Below, piece by piece: positions 36,391 to 45,602 of a stretch of DNA of 64,000 bases. The translations under genes and the position numbers were made by a program. The stretch's first letter is position 1; every line of letters starts with the position of its first letter. Source of the stretch: Gluconobacter kanchanaburiensis NBRC 103587 (lineage in GTDB: Bacteria > Pseudomonadota > Alphaproteobacteria > Acetobacterales > Acetobacteraceae); NCBI RefSeq assembly GCF_007988905.1, contig NZ_BJVA01000005.1:62001-126000 (forward strand), written 5' to 3'. Under the pieces are notes generated by a model. The model made no database searches. It saw only the letters and a list, made by a program, of their open reading frames with translations, and was not told the origin of the DNA.

Positions 36391-36652
36391 CCGTTTCCCG
36401 TTCTCGGCGTGACTGGCGGCCTTGGGCTCGGCACGACCGGAAAACTGGTCGCGGACGGAAGTATCGGGCGTGGACATCGCGGATTGGGCTCCAGTACGTG
36501 TCTGGCGTTGCGCGCTCGGGTCTGGCATCGGAGAGGGCAATGACAAGCAAAACCACCCGGCACCTGAACAGACTCTGCCGGTCCACATACTCGTCCCGCT
36601 CCGTCACGTCCAGATGATCCGCGGCACACAGGCACACAGAAGGACACTTCCG

Positions 36653-37408
36653 ATGCCCACAGATACCTCCAGAACGCAGGATTCGCGACGCTCGTCGGTT
36701 TCCGAGGCCGAAATCGCCCATTTCAGCGCCCTTGCAGAAGATTGGTGGAATCCGCGCGGCCCCATGGCCCCCCTTCACGCCATGAACCCGCTCCGCACTG
36801 AATGGGTCAGCCGCCATGTCACCCCCCTGCGCCAGTCAACAGACAGGCCCTTGACGCTGCTCGATATTGGCTGCGGCGCGGGCCTGGCCAGCGAAGCCTA
36901 CACCAAGCTCGGCTTTGTGACCCTCGGGATCGATGCGAGCGCCGCCGGCATTCGCGCGGCCGAAGCCCACCTGTCCAAGCATCCCCTTCCGCCTGCGGCC
37001 GCCGCCTTGTCCTATCGTAATGGCAGCGCGGAAGATCTTGTGGCGGAAGGCGCACAGTTCGATGTCGTCAACGCGCTCGAAGTCATCGAACACGTCAACG
37101 ATCCGCAGGATTTTCTAAACATGTTGGCCACGCTGACAAAGCCGGGCGGATTGGTCGCGGTCTCGACGCTGAACCGGACCCCGCGCTCCTTCGCCGTAGC
37201 GAAGCTGGGCGCCGAATATCTTCTGAGGATGTTGCCCGTCGGCACGCATGACTGGAAGAAATTCATCAAGCCGGACGAACTTGCCGCCATGGCCCGTCAG
37301 GCGGGACTGCGGATGCTTGATATCGCGGGAATGAGCTATGTGCCGTTCGAATGGCGTGAAACGCGCGATACCGGCATCAACTACATCGCGATCTTCCGCC
37401 GCGACTAA
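36653..37408 (+). CDS. ubiG: Ubiquinone biosynthesis O-methyltransferase
   Basis: UbiG methylates two hydroxyl groups during ubiquinone synthesis. The 251-residue SAM-dependent enzyme has the family's LAEDWWNPRGPMAPLHAMNPLR segment, the SAM loop LLDIGCGAGLASE, and the C-terminal region with GTHDWKKFIKPDEL. AAGGAC 7 nt upstream supports the ATG at 36653 over longer in-frame alternatives. The divergent lysC–ubiG arrangement is common in alphaproteobacteria. Confidence 0.95.
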   Translation: MPTDTSRTQDSRRSSVSEAEIAHFSALAEDWWNPRGPMAPLHAMNPLRTEWVSRHVTPLRQSTDRPLTLLDIGCGAGLASEAYTKLGFVTLGIDASAAGIRAAEAHLSKHPLPPAAAALSYRNGSAEDLVAEGAQFDVVNALEVIEHVNDPQDFLNMLATLTKPGGLVAVSTLNRTPRSFAVAKLGAEYLLRMLPVGTHDWKKFIKPDELAAMARQAGLRMLDIAGMSYVPFEWRETRDTGINYIAIFRRD

Positions 37409-37423
37409 ACACAGGGCTGAATG

Positions 37424-37462
37424 AAAAAGGGGCGTTCCTCTCTGCCGGAACGCACCCTTTTT
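37424..37462. terminator. Bidirectional terminator between ubiG and lactonase genes
   Basis: AAAAAGGGGCGTTCC (37424–37438) pairs with GGAACG…CCCTTTTT (37447–37462) around an 8-nt loop, with one internal bulge. A- and T-runs at the two ends allow stops in either direction. Confidence 0.85.
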
Positions 37463-37477
37463 ACAAAACAGGCCGGT

Positions 37478-38749
37478 TCAGACCTGCGTATTCATGAACG
37501 CAAAGGTGGTGGGGCTACCAACCGGCGTAAACTGGTTCGTAAACGCGATTTCCCCGGTTTTCTTGTCGACCCTGAAGGACGTAACGGCGTCGGAACGCTG
37601 GTTTGCGCAGAACAGGAAAGACCCGGACGGATCGAACATGAGGGCACGTCCATAATCGGCATGCATCCAGACTTCATCCTGAAGGGTCAGGGTCCCATCG
37701 GTTCCAATCGCGAAAACAGCTAGAGAATCGCCAAGACGGTTGGAAACATAAACAAATTTTCCGCTCGCCGAGATCAGGATTTCCGCCGCCAGCGTCGACC
37801 CACGGAAATGCGATGTAACGGTGCTGACGGTCTGAATATTGCTGATCGCACCTGTTGCCGGATCGAAATTGGAAACGACCACTTTCGAATCCTGTTCGCA
37901 CAGGTTGTAGAGAATGCGTCCGGAATGATTGAACTGGAAATGACGGGGCGCCGAACCGGGCTCCATATCGTAATACGGTGTCTTTGCCGGGATCAGCTTG
38001 CCGGTGTCGAGATTCAGGGTCCAGACATAAACCCGGTCCAGCCCGGCATCATCCGCAAGAACAAACTTTCCACTTGGGTCAGAATGGATCATGTGCGGGT
38101 GTGAGCTCGAATGATCGGAGACTGCGAAATTTCCTTGCGGGTTGTCTGAGGCACGCTCAGGCTGGCGCGGACCGGTATTGTGCACGACGTCTGAAGCTTC
38201 ACCGAGCGAGCCGTCCGAACGAATTGGCAGAACGGCGACACACCCGCCAACGTAATTGGCAACCAGCACATAGCGGCCTGAGTGATGAATGCTCAAATGG
38301 GCCGGCACGGCGCCTTTCGAACTGACAACATTGAGTTTGCGAAGGGATCCGGTTTTCGGATCAATCGCAAAAGCTGTGACGGAACCGTCGCCTTCCTTGT
38401 TGTAATCGTCAATTTCGCTCAGCGCATACAGGAAGCGCTGGTCTTTCGAAATAGCGAGGAAAGAAGGACTGGCGATGTCGGTAAAGGTCGTGATCGGCGT
38501 AAGCGCGCCGGTATCCCGATCCATCTCGAAAACTGAGATGCCCTGTCCATTACCCGTACCACCACCTGGTGGCCCGTGCTTCGTATATCCGCCAACGAAG
38601 CAGATCGTTTTGGAAACCGGCTTCGGCGGAGGCGGCGGTGTCGGCAGCGTCTTTTCGGGATCAGCGGCCCCGGCGATGCCGGTACCAGCCGCGGCAACGC
38701 CTGCTACCAGTCCGGTCGCAAAACTGCGTCGGGAAACGGGATGGGACAT
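37478..38749 (-). CDS. Lactonase-family β-propeller protein, predicted Tat export
   Basis: This 423-residue protein belongs to the seven-bladed propeller lactonase family (YbhE/6-phosphogluconolactonase-like). Its N-terminus reads PVSRRSFATGLVAG, a clear twin-arginine signal, so it acts in the periplasm. Characteristic segments are YTKHGPPGGGTGNGQGISVFEMD and HPHMIHSDPSGKFVLADDAGLDRV. Periplasmic lactonases fit acetic acid bacteria that oxidise sugars to lactones outside the cytoplasm, such as glucono-δ-lactone. That assignment is inference. Confidence 0.82.
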   Translation of the reverse strand: MSHPVSRRSFATGLVAGVAAAGTGIAGAADPEKTLPTPPPPPKPVSKTICFVGGYTKHGPPGGGTGNGQGISVFEMDRDTGALTPITTFTDIASPSFLAISKDQRFLYALSEIDDYNKEGDGSVTAFAIDPKTGSLRKLNVVSSKGAVPAHLSIHHSGRYVLVANYVGGCVAVLPIRSDGSLGEASDVVHNTGPRQPERASDNPQGNFAVSDHSSSHPHMIHSDPSGKFVLADDAGLDRVYVWTLNLDTGKLIPAKTPYYDMEPGSAPRHFQFNHSGRILYNLCEQDSKVVVSNFDPATGAISNIQTVSTVTSHFRGSTLAAEILISASGKFVYVSNRLGDSLAVFAIGTDGTLTLQDEVWMHADYGRALMFDPSGSFLFCANQRSDAVTSFRVDKKTGEIAFTNQFTPVGSPTTFAFMNTQV

Positions 38750-38841
38750 GGTGGCTCTGCGTTCCTTTCAGTGTGGCAGAACAATATTTACTGCAGGCGC
38801 GGCGCACAGCCCGCCCCGACATCAATTTCCTGGTAGCGACC

Positions 38842-39324
38842 TCAGTGGGCGTCCTTGGGCAACTTGCATTGCGGCCCTACGGATCCGCCATTATAGCGGC
38901 TCCAGGTCTGGGTTTCACCCAGAAGAGGCATTCCCAGGACGAATCCGCGAAGTTTCAGGATGTTGGCTCCGGAAACCCAGATCCGCGCCTGATAGATGCG
39001 TCCGGTCCGGGGATCAAGGATATGGCCTTGCCATTTGCGATCCTCGATTGGCACAAAATCCGTAAGCATGCGGATCCCGCACTGCGAACGTCCCCAGACG
39101 TCTTTCGGCACCTCTCCGTCATACGCCATACCGACGAGCTGTCCGCAGAGCGCATTACCACACGGCCTGATGGAAAACAGACCGTCATGCCCTTCCGACA
39201 GCCACAATCCTTCCTCAGGGATATCGGACGGAAGCTGGGAAGCCTGCGCATGCGCCCCTGTCAATGAAGCCCCTATCGAGGCAGCCATCAGCAGGACAGC
39301 ACCGAAAAGACCAGCTCCCCGCAT
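38842..39324 (-). CDS. DUF2147 exported protein
   Basis: This 160-residue protein has a signal peptide ending near GAHAQA. It then has the DUF2147 fold, with EGLWLSEGHDGLFSIRPCGNALCG and WQGHILDPRTGRIYQARI. Four Cys are present. The function is unknown, and the domain is common in proteobacterial periplasms. It begins directly after the grxC stop. Confidence 0.88.
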   Translation of the reverse strand: MRGAGLFGAVLLMAASIGASLTGAHAQASQLPSDIPEEGLWLSEGHDGLFSIRPCGNALCGQLVGMAYDGEVPKDVWGRSQCGIRMLTDFVPIEDRKWQGHILDPRTGRIYQARIWVSGANILKLRGFVLGMPLLGETQTWSRYNGGSVGPQCKLPKDAH

Positions 39325-39582
39325 TCAGGCCTTGCCCAGCAGGGCATCCAGGCGCCCTGCACGATCAAGCGCCATCAGATCATCGCATCCGCCAAGACAG
39401 GTTCCATCGACAAATGTCTGAGGCACCGTCCGACGACCAGAGCGACGAATGGACTCTTCGCGTTCAGCGGATCCGTGAGGGGCATTGATTTCCTGAAACT
39501 CCACTCCCTTGGACCGGAGCAGACCGACAGCATGCACACAATACGGACATCCAGGCTGGGTAAAAATCTCGATCTTCGACAT
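39325..39582 (-). CDS. grxC: Glutaredoxin 3
   Basis: This 85-residue dithiol glutaredoxin reduces disulfides with glutathione. It has the active site CPYC (residues 11–14) and the GSH-binding TVPQTFVDG and GGCDDL regions. The frame continues to 39660 through comF, but GAGG precedes the ATG at 39582 (MSKIEIFTQPGCPYC). It lies between comF and DUF2147. Confidence 0.94.
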   Translation of the reverse strand: MSKIEIFTQPGCPYCVHAVGLLRSKGVEFQEINAPHGSAEREESIRRSGRRTVPQTFVDGTCLGGCDDLMALDRAGRLDALLGKA

Positions 39583-39589
39583 AGGGTCC

Positions 39590-40360
39590 TCATTCCTGGA
39601 TAAAGCGCGGGTTCTGTTCATCCACTCTCCCGGTCCGCGCTGCAACCAAAATATCCACACTTCTCGCCCCTGCCCGCATCAAGGCATTTGCGCAGGCAGC
39701 CGCAGTGGAACCCGTTGTTAGCACATCATCAATCAGGAGAACGGCCTGTCCTTCGATATGGTGGCAGCACCTGTCCCTGACCCGGACTGCCCGTTCCATT
39801 TCCTGTTCGCGCTCCGCTGCGGAAAGACGGGCCAACGCCCGCGTCGCCCGTACACGCTGCAAGGCATCCAGCATGCACGGCACTTTGGCACGCGCACCGA
39901 CATGCTGCGCCATGAGCGCTGCCTGATTATAGCGACGCTTCCACAGACGTGTCCGATAGAGAGGAACCGGAACCACGACCGTCGCATGCATCAGAAGATC
40001 GGGAGCAGCAGCGGCCATATGATGTGCCAGAACCGCAGCGTTTTCGGTATGATCGGAATATTTCAGGGGCAGAATCAGCCGCCTTGACCAAGCGTCATAG
40101 ACGAAAGCTGCCCGCGCCGAACGCCAGGCAGGAGGATGCACCTGACAGGCTGCACAGCAGCTTTCCGAACCACCAAGCCCCTCGTTTTCCAAAGGAACGC
40201 CGCACCGGTGACAACTGGGCGAGACGATACGCTGTGCAGTCTGAAAACAGTCTGGACAGAATGCCCCTTCCGTCATGACCTCCGTGCCACAGGCAGCACA
40301 GGTTGGTGGAAGAAGCAGGTCGAGAGCGGCACGTACACCTCGTCCCCAAAACAGACTCAC
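39590..40360 (-). CDS. comF: ComF-family phosphoribosyltransferase-like protein
   Basis: ComF proteins are linked to DNA uptake in competent bacteria, although the role outside competence is not clear. The 256-residue protein has a paired-CxxC zinc region (CAACGTE, CPDC, CHRCG, CCAAC) in the first 75 residues. A PRTase-like domain follows with PLYRTRLWKRRYNQA and the PRPP loop VLLIDDVLTTGSTA. Its start overlaps the DUF3553 stop by 4 bp. Confidence 0.88.
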   Translation of the reverse strand: MSLFWGRGVRAALDLLLPPTCAACGTEVMTEGAFCPDCFQTAQRIVSPSCHRCGVPLENEGLGGSESCCAACQVHPPAWRSARAAFVYDAWSRRLILPLKYSDHTENAAVLAHHMAAAAPDLLMHATVVVPVPLYRTRLWKRRYNQAALMAQHVGARAKVPCMLDALQRVRATRALARLSAAEREQEMERAVRVRDRCCHHIEGQAVLLIDDVLTTGSTAAACANALMRAGARSVDILVAARTGRVDEQNPRFIQE

Positions 40361-40545
40361 CGGGGCTTCTGAACCGGTGAGAGAGAGACCTGAGACGCAT
40401 CAATCAGGACTTTACCCTGATGCTGGAAGTTCACGGTAACGCGCTCTCCCACGGCAGACTGGACCTGTCCCCAGCCCCATTCCGGATGATCGGGATGGAC
40501 GACAATCTGTCCCGGCTCAAGGAAGGACTGAAATGCTCCGGTCAC
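40357..40545 (-). CDS. DUF3553 protein
   Basis: This 62-residue protein contains the conserved EPGQIVVHPDHPEWGWGQVQS and VTVNFQHQGKVLID segments of DUF3553, a small β-barrel-like family with no known role. The size is normal for the family. It is coupled to comF by a 4-bp overlap. Confidence 0.8.
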   Translation of the reverse strand: MTGAFQSFLEPGQIVVHPDHPEWGWGQVQSAVGERVTVNFQHQGKVLIDASQVSLSPVQKPR

Positions 40546-40581
40546 TGGCGTTTCCGCCAGCGGACCGGAGCAGCGTCTGTT

Positions 40582-41988
40582 TCAGTGACCCGCATTTTCA
40601 CCTGAAAAATCCGGAGCCTTCAGCCCGGATGCTTCAAGCTGGGATGCAAGTGCGTCTTTCAGACGATCCAGCCCGGCTTCATCGCGCGCCTCGGCGCGGG
40701 CAACGAGCACGGCCTGCGTATTGGACGCACGCAGCAGCCACCAACCATCGGCGGTGTTAACCCGGACCCCGTCGATCTCCGATACATCCGCGCCTTCAGA
40801 CTTCAGACGGGCGGCTACCTCGCGGATCACTTCGAACTTGCGGGTGTCATCACAGTTGAAACGCAGTTCGGGCGTCGTGACCGTGATGGGCAGGTTATCT
40901 CGAAAATCCGAGAGCGGGCCAGGCAGGCGCGAGACGATACCCAGAACGCGGATGGCCGCGTAAAGCGCGTCATCAAAGCCGTACCATTTATCCGCAAAGA
41001 AGATATGACCCGACATTTCGCCAGCCAGCGGAGAACCCGTTTCGGCCATTTTGGTCTTGATAAGCGAATGGCCTGTTTTCCACATAAGTGGTTGGCCGCC
41101 CGCCTTCGCGACTTCATCGAAGAGGATCTGGCTCGCTTTCACGTCCGCGATGATTGTGGCGCCAGGGTGACGCTTCAGAACATCCTGTGCAAGCAGGACC
41201 AGCATCTGGTCTCCCCAGAAAATCTGCCCCCGATTGTCGACCAGACCGATACGGTCGGCATCACCGTCAAAAGCAATTCCGAGATCGGCCTTTTTTTCCT
41301 CAACGGCCCGGATCAGATCCTGCAGATTTTTTTCCACAGTCGGATCAGGGTGGTGATTGGGGAAATGTCCGTCAATCTCACCAAAGAGAACCGTGTGCTC
41401 TCCGGGCAGGCGCTCAACCAGACGAGCCAGCACGTCACCGGCAGCAGAGTTACCGTTGTCCCAGACCACACGAAGCGGCCTGACACCGTCATAATCCTCA
41501 AGAAGACGATCAATATACCGGCTGGAAATATCGCTTCTGACAGCGCTTCCTTCCGTCGCGGGCTGAACATCTCCCGATGCGGACAGACGGCCGAGCTCAC
41601 GGATCTGATCTCCGTAAAACGGCTTGCCCGCCATCATCATCTTGAAGCCATTATAATCGGGCGGATTATGGCTGCCGGTGACCATAATGGCACCATCGGC
41701 GCCATCAGCGACGGAGGCGAAATAGAGCATCGGGGTTGGACCGCACCCAATCCGCGTCACCTCCGCCCCGGATTCGACGGCGCCACGAACAAGCGCCTCT
41801 TCCAGAGCGGGAGACGACAGGCGGCCGTCATATCCGACCACGACCCGCTTTCCGCCGGCGCGGATCACCATGCTCGCAAACGTACGACCAATGGCGAAAG
41901 CGTCAGCGGGATGGAGCGTCTTTCCAACGATCCCGCGGATATCATATTCCCGCAAACTCGTTGGATCAAAATCATGCCGAAATGGCAT
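40582..41988 (-). CDS. Phosphomannomutase/phosphoglucomutase
   Basis: This α-D-phosphohexomutase interconverts the 1- and 6-phosphates of mannose and glucose and feeds GalU and GDP-mannose pathways for exopolysaccharide and LPS. The 468-residue protein contains the active-site phosphoserine loop TGSHNPP, the metal loop [11 protein letters not shown], the sugar-binding GEMSGH and the phosphate-binding RASNTQ motif. The frame continues to 42108 through galU, but the ATG at 41988 overlaps the galU stop (TGATG) and fits [19 protein letters not shown]. Confidence 0.92.
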   Translation of the reverse strand: MPFRHDFDPTSLREYDIRGIVGKTLHPADAFAIGRTFASMVIRAGGKRVVVGYDGRLSSPALEEALVRGAVESGAEVTRIGCGPTPMLYFASVADGADGAIMVTGSHNPPDYNGFKMMMAGKPFYGDQIRELGRLSASGDVQPATEGSAVRSDISSRYIDRLLEDYDGVRPLRVVWDNGNSAAGDVLARLVERLPGEHTVLFGEIDGHFPNHHPDPTVEKNLQDLIRAVEEKKADLGIAFDGDADRIGLVDNRGQIFWGDQMLVLLAQDVLKRHPGATIIADVKASQILFDEVAKAGGQPLMWKTGHSLIKTKMAETGSPLAGEMSGHIFFADKWYGFDDALYAAIRVLGIVSRLPGPLSDFRDNLPITVTTPELRFNCDDTRKFEVIREVAARLKSEGADVSEIDGVRVNTADGWWLLRASNTQAVLVARAEARDEAGLDRLKDALASQLEASGLKAPDFSGENAGH

Positions 41989-42872
41989 CAGGCCGCATCC
42001 ACATACTGCTTGTATTTCTTGAGAAACGCCTTCACTGACGCACCAAGGTCTTCGCGATCGATGGAGAAAGCGATCTGGGCTTCGAGGAAGCCTGCCTTGT
42101 CGCCGCAATCGAAGCGCGTACCTTCATACCGCAGGCCATGGAACGGCACTTCGCCAATGGTCTTGGCCATGGCGTCCGTCAACTGCACTTCGTTGCCTGC
42201 ACCACGTTCCAGCTTCGCCAGATATTTCATGACGTCTGCCGTCAGAACATAGCGACCGATGATGGAGAGGTTGGACGGTGCATCCTCGGGAGCGGGCTTT
42301 TCGACCAGCCCTTTGACTTCGACAAGCTTTCCGTCGTCGCTGCCGACGTCGAGGATACCATAACGGTTGGTATGTTCGCGCGGAACTTCCGTGACCGCCA
42401 CGACATTGCCACCCGTCTGGTTATAGGCCTCGACGAGCTGACCGATGCAGCTACGGCCCTTGACGATATCGTCTGGCAGCAGGATGGCAAACGGGTCATC
42501 GCCGATGAAGGAACGGGCACACCAGATCGCATGACCCAGTCCGAGCGGCTCCTGCTGACGCACTGCCACGAGCGAACCAGCCTGCACCCCACTGGGAGCC
42601 AGCGCTTCGAGAGCACTTTTCTTGCCACGTTCCCGCAGCGTCGCCTCGAGCTCGTACGCGATATCGAAATAGTCGATCAGGCTGTCCTTGCCGCGTCCGG
42701 TGACGAGGCAAAATTCTTCGATGCCGGCTTCGCGGGCCTCATCGATCGCGTACTGGATCAGCGGCTTATCAACGACAGGAAGCATTTCCTTCGGCATGGC
42801 CTTGGTCGCGGGCAGGAAGCGCGTTCCCAGACCGGCAACAGGAAGGACAGCTTTTTTCAGTGGCTTGATCAC
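41988..42872 (-). CDS. galU: UTP–glucose-1-phosphate uridylyltransferase
   Basis: GalU makes UDP-glucose for exopolysaccharide (including cellulose-type polymers), LPS and glycosylation. The 294-residue enzyme has the nucleotide-binding [22 protein letters not shown] at its N-terminus and PDDIVKG in the middle. The start is a GTG at 42872 with GAGG 5 nt upstream. The downstream phosphomutase gene supplies its glucose-1-phosphate. Confidence 0.95.
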   Translation of the reverse strand: MIKPLKKAVLPVAGLGTRFLPATKAMPKEMLPVVDKPLIQYAIDEAREAGIEEFCLVTGRGKDSLIDYFDIAYELEATLRERGKKSALEALAPSGVQAGSLVAVRQQEPLGLGHAIWCARSFIGDDPFAILLPDDIVKGRSCIGQLVEAYNQTGGNVVAVTEVPREHTNRYGILDVGSDDGKLVEVKGLVEKPAPEDAPSNLSIIGRYVLTADVMKYLAKLERGAGNEVQLTDAMAKTIGEVPFHGLRYEGTRFDCGDKAGFLEAQIAFSIDREDLGASVKAFLKKYKQYVDAA

Positions 42873-43082
42873 AGAACCTCACACATCAGCCGAAATAACG
42901 CCCGACCGCCGAACCAGAAGTCCAGACGCTCTCAAGGACGCAAGAGGAATAACTCTGTCTCAATAGTCTGGCAACAACATGGCACAGACAGGAAGACCAA
43001 AGCGAAACGTCTTTTTCCCCGCTGGGGTTTTATTCTTTTTTTCTGTGATATTTAACGAGATACACTGACTTTGGAGTGTCAG

Positions 43083-43168
43083 TGGTGCGGCCGAGAAGAC
43101 TCGAACTTCCACGGGGTTTCCCCCACAAGCACCTCAAGCTTGCGCGTCTACCATTCCGCCACGGCCGC
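43083..43168 (-). tRNA. tRNA-Leu (GAG)
   Basis: The 86-nt gene has a 7-bp acceptor stem GCGGCCG/CGGCCGC, an anticodon arm CAAGC-TTGAGGT-GCTTG (anticodon GAG), a long variable arm (TGGGGGAAACCCCG region) typical of leucine tRNAs, a T arm with TTCGAGT, and an encoded CCA. Confidence 0.94.
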
Positions 43169-43217
43169 CCCGTGACAAACGACCCTGCTTCGTGCATGAC
43201 CGTCTGGTGTGGGAGGG

Positions 43218-43246
43218 GCTATAGCCGATGCTGGAAACCAGGGCAA
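43218..43246 (-). promoter_or_regulatory. Probable tRNA-Leu promoter overlapping lipB start
   Basis: On the minus strand TTGCCC (43241–43246) lies 17 bp before TATAGC (43218–43223), each a 4/6 match to consensus. Transcription would start near 43211, about 43 nt before the tRNA. The elements overlap the first codons and ribosome binding site of the divergent lipB. Confidence 0.4.
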
Positions 43247-43929
43247 TGACCCGGAATGAGATTTGTGAAGAAATTTTCTGGAAGTCTTCGAACGGACTGA
43301 CGTCCTACCCCGAGGCACTGGCCTTCATGGAGCAGCGTGCCCGCGACATCCATCAGAGGGGCACGGCCCCGATGGTGTGGCTCGTCGAGCATCCGCCCGT
43401 CTTTACAGCGGGGACATCCGCGAAGGATGCCGATCTTTACAATCCGCATGACTATCCGACCTATGCGGCCGGACGCGGTGGACAATGGACCTATCATGGC
43501 CCTGGCCAGCGCCTTGGTTATGTCATGCTGGATCTGACGCGCCAGAACGGAACGGTCCCTCCCCGCGACGTCCGGTCGTTCGTGGCCGGCCTGGAAGGCT
43601 GGATGATCGATTCTCTAGCCCGACTTGGCGTCACAGCCTTCACACGAGAAGGACGGATCGGTGTCTGGACGATCGACCCCCTGAGCGGACTTGAGGCCAA
43701 GATCGGCGCACTGGGCATTCGTGTCAGCCGCTGGGTCAGCTGGCATGGCGTGTCACTTAACGTCAGCCCTGACCTGAACGATTTCGATGGAATCGTTCCG
43801 TGCGGAATTCGCGAATTTGGCGTCACCAGCCTTCAGCGTTTCGACAGCAGCCTGACGATGAAGGATCTGGACGACGCCCTGGCCCTGTCGTGGCCTGAGC
43901 GATTCGGCACTATCCCGCAGGCGGTGTGA
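43228..43929 (+). CDS. lipB: Lipoyl(octanoyl) transferase
   Basis: LipB transfers octanoate from acyl-carrier protein to the lipoyl domains of dehydrogenase complexes. The 233-residue protein has [21 protein letters not shown], the lysine motif [10 protein letters not shown] and the catalytic PCGI cysteine. GGGAGGGG lies 9 nt before the ATG at 43228. An ATG at 43246 is also in frame. The last codons overlap the convergent LolA-like gene by 20 bp. Confidence 0.95.
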   Translation: MLETRAMTRNEICEEIFWKSSNGLTSYPEALAFMEQRARDIHQRGTAPMVWLVEHPPVFTAGTSAKDADLYNPHDYPTYAAGRGGQWTYHGPGQRLGYVMLDLTRQNGTVPPRDVRSFVAGLEGWMIDSLARLGVTAFTREGRIGVWTIDPLSGLEAKIGALGIRVSRWVSWHGVSLNVSPDLNDFDGIVPCGIREFGVTSLQRFDSSLTMKDLDDALALSWPERFGTIPQAV

Positions 43930-44503
43930 AAGCCGCGGGAGCGATCGTCACGCCCTGATGCACGTCTGAGAGTACAACTCCGAAGTGATGCTGCCGCGCA
44001 TCCACACCCTGTAATCCGATCAAGGAAAGCTGGCCGTTCACGTCAGAAAACTGGATTGTCAGCAAGCCCTGGGACGGATTGTCGGCCTGCGCCACGGAAA
44101 TCTGGAGCGATCCATCACCATGGCGCACATCCGTGACCTGAATTTCTCCGTCAAAATGGATCGGATGTCTCAACAAAAGGCCAAGCGGATTATGCCGCAG
44201 GGACAAATGGGTCACCGCGCCACTGGAACGGTCTGCCAGCACAAGGCGTCCCTCTCCGGCAACAAGCTCCATGGAGTGGGGCGTGACGTAATCAAGCCTC
44301 AAATGACCGGGGACATAGGAAAACTGTCCTTCGCTCTGATCGGAATCGGGACCCTGCTGAGCAAATTCAGCCTGCAGGCCGTGGATGCCATTCAGATAGG
44401 CTTCAATGCGATGGACATCGCTCTGATCCGCAGCCGGAAGATGCCCGTAGCCGCTTGTGGCACAACCCGACAGGAAAAGCAGAAGAGCGAGGGTACGCTT
44501 CAT
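43910..44503 (-). CDS. LolA-like protein predicted as a lipoprotein
   Basis: This 197-residue protein resembles the outer-membrane lipoprotein carrier Lol[49 protein letters not shown] and a convex-barrel [10 protein letters not shown] segment. Unlike soluble LolA, its N-terminus reads [11 protein letters not shown], a lipobox, so it is probably anchored by lipid. It may act as a fixed acceptor or have a separate lipid-handling role. Its start overlaps bolA by 4 bp. Confidence 0.78.
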   Translation of the reverse strand: MKRTLALLLFLSGCATSGYGHLPAADQSDVHRIEAYLNGIHGLQAEFAQQGPDSDQSEGQFSYVPGHLRLDYVTPHSMELVAGEGRLVLADRSSGAVTHLSLRHNPLGLLLRHPIHFDGEIQVTDVRHGDGSLQISVAQADNPSQGLLTIQFSDVNGQLSLIGLQGVDARQHHFGVVLSDVHQGVTIAPAAFTPPAG

Positions 44504-44826
44504 GATTGTTTTCCTCCCGTATTCACCCCGTCCAACACCAGCGACAGGGCATGCAGACCGGAATGGAATTCCTCCGCCAACAGATCGTTCACCAGTCGGT
44601 GGCGAGCAATCCGGTTCAGTCCGTCAAACCGGGCGCTCGTGATGGCGATGTTGAAATGGGTTTCTTCGGCCCCGCCCAATGCCCTGGCGCCCGCATGATG
44701 GGCATGGCGCGCGCTGTCATCCTGGATTTCAAGATGGGTGGGAGACAGTTCGCGTTGCAGGATTTCCGCGATCCGCTCCCGCCGGCTGGAAGAGCGGATG
44801 GAGGCGTTTGATGTCGTCTCAGGCAT
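44500..44826 (-). CDS. BolA-family protein
   Basis: This 108-residue protein has the BolA fold and signature: RRERIAEILQRELSPTHLEIQDDSARHAHHAG, then THFNIAITSARFDGLNRIARHRLVNDLLAEEF, including the invariant His. BolA proteins act with monothiol glutaredoxins in iron-sulfur regulation, or as morphogenes. It diverges from the J-domain gene (68 bp) and is coupled to the LolA-like gene. Confidence 0.92.
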   Translation of the reverse strand: MPETTSNASIRSSSRRERIAEILQRELSPTHLEIQDDSARHAHHAGARALGGAEETHFNIAITSARFDGLNRIARHRLVNDLLAEEFHSGLHALSLVLDGVNTGGKQS

Positions 44827-44894
44827 GGTAAAATCGTCCGGCTTGAGGAATGCCCGCTTGCATCGGGCTGCTGTGATTGCCCATATCAGACACC

Positions 44895-45515
44895 ATGCAG
44901 CGCAAATCTACCAGACACCGGGCCTTCGATCCCGATCCTGACGCGCCGGAACAGGTCTGCGACCATCCGGGCTGCACAGAACCCGCCGGCTATCGGGCTC
45001 CGCGCGGACGTGACGCCCTGCGTTCCTATTTCTGGTTCTGTCTCGATCATGTGCGCGAATATAATTCCCGCTGGGACTTCTATCGCGGCATGACTCCCGG
45101 CCAGATCGAAGCCCATCTGCGAGCGGACGTGTCATGGCAGCGTCCTTCATGGAAGCTTGGAACGGGAACCGCCAACAAGGCGGAATTCAACGAAGAGGAC
45201 ATTCTCGATCCGCTCGATATCCTCGGAGCCACACGCCAGAACCGTGCCGATCGCGCACGCGAAGCCGCCCGGCAACGCGCTTCCACCGCCCCCACAGGCG
45301 TTCCGGATGCACTGAGACAACCTCTCGCAACATTGGACCTGACCTGGCCGGTCTCGTTCGACGATGTGAAAAGCCGCTATCGCACGCTTGCACGCCAGCA
45401 TCATCCCGACGCCAATATCGGCGACGAAAAATCCGAGGAGCGCTTTAAGGCGATCGGTTCCGCCTATACAGCCCTGAAAGTCCATTTCAGTCGGCAGGAC
45501 GATTTCGTTTCCTGA
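44895..45515 (+). CDS. J-domain (DnaJ-like) co-chaperone next to cobST
   Basis: This protein of about 206 residues has an N-terminal region with two Cys (QVCDHPGCTEPAGYRAP) and a Cys-containing FWFCLDH segment. It ends in a J domain with the HPD motif (RQHHPDANIGDEKSEERFKAI), which stimulates DnaK ATPase. The C-terminal location of the J domain is unusual for classical DnaJ but fits small alphaproteobacterial J proteins found before cobS. The frame begins at a TTG (44877), and the ATG at 44895 is preferred. Confidence 0.82.
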   Translation: MQRKSTRHRAFDPDPDAPEQVCDHPGCTEPAGYRAPRGRDALRSYFWFCLDHVREYNSRWDFYRGMTPGQIEAHLRADVSWQRPSWKLGTGTANKAEFNEEDILDPLDILGATRQNRADRAREAARQRASTAPTGVPDALRQPLATLDLTWPVSFDDVKSRYRTLARQHHPDANIGDEKSEERFKAIGSAYTALKVHFSRQDDFVS

Positions 45516-45602
45516 ATTTTTAGACTGGAACAGACGGGCTCAAAGGCCCATCTTCCCCATCGTTATCCTGCACCGAAGAGCCAAAGAAAGCCCGATAGCC
45601 CC

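Noticed and set aside
41005-42252. A 415-codon rightward frame over the phosphomannomutase gene
   Set aside because: Antisense to a gene with complete active-site motifs, and the peptide shows no family resemblance.
43017-43033. A candidate rightward terminator (CCCC-GCT-GGGG then T-run)
   Set aside because: The stem has only 4 bp with a 3-nt loop, and there is no rightward gene ending here.
43063-43084. CACTGAC/GTCAGTG stem next to the tRNA-Leu 3' end as a terminator
   Set aside because: The stem overlaps the CCA end and no T-run follows on the minus strand.
45516-45602. A possible cobalamin riboswitch before cobS
   Set aside because: The 87-bp gap is too short for the B12 element and shows no B12-box-like sequence.
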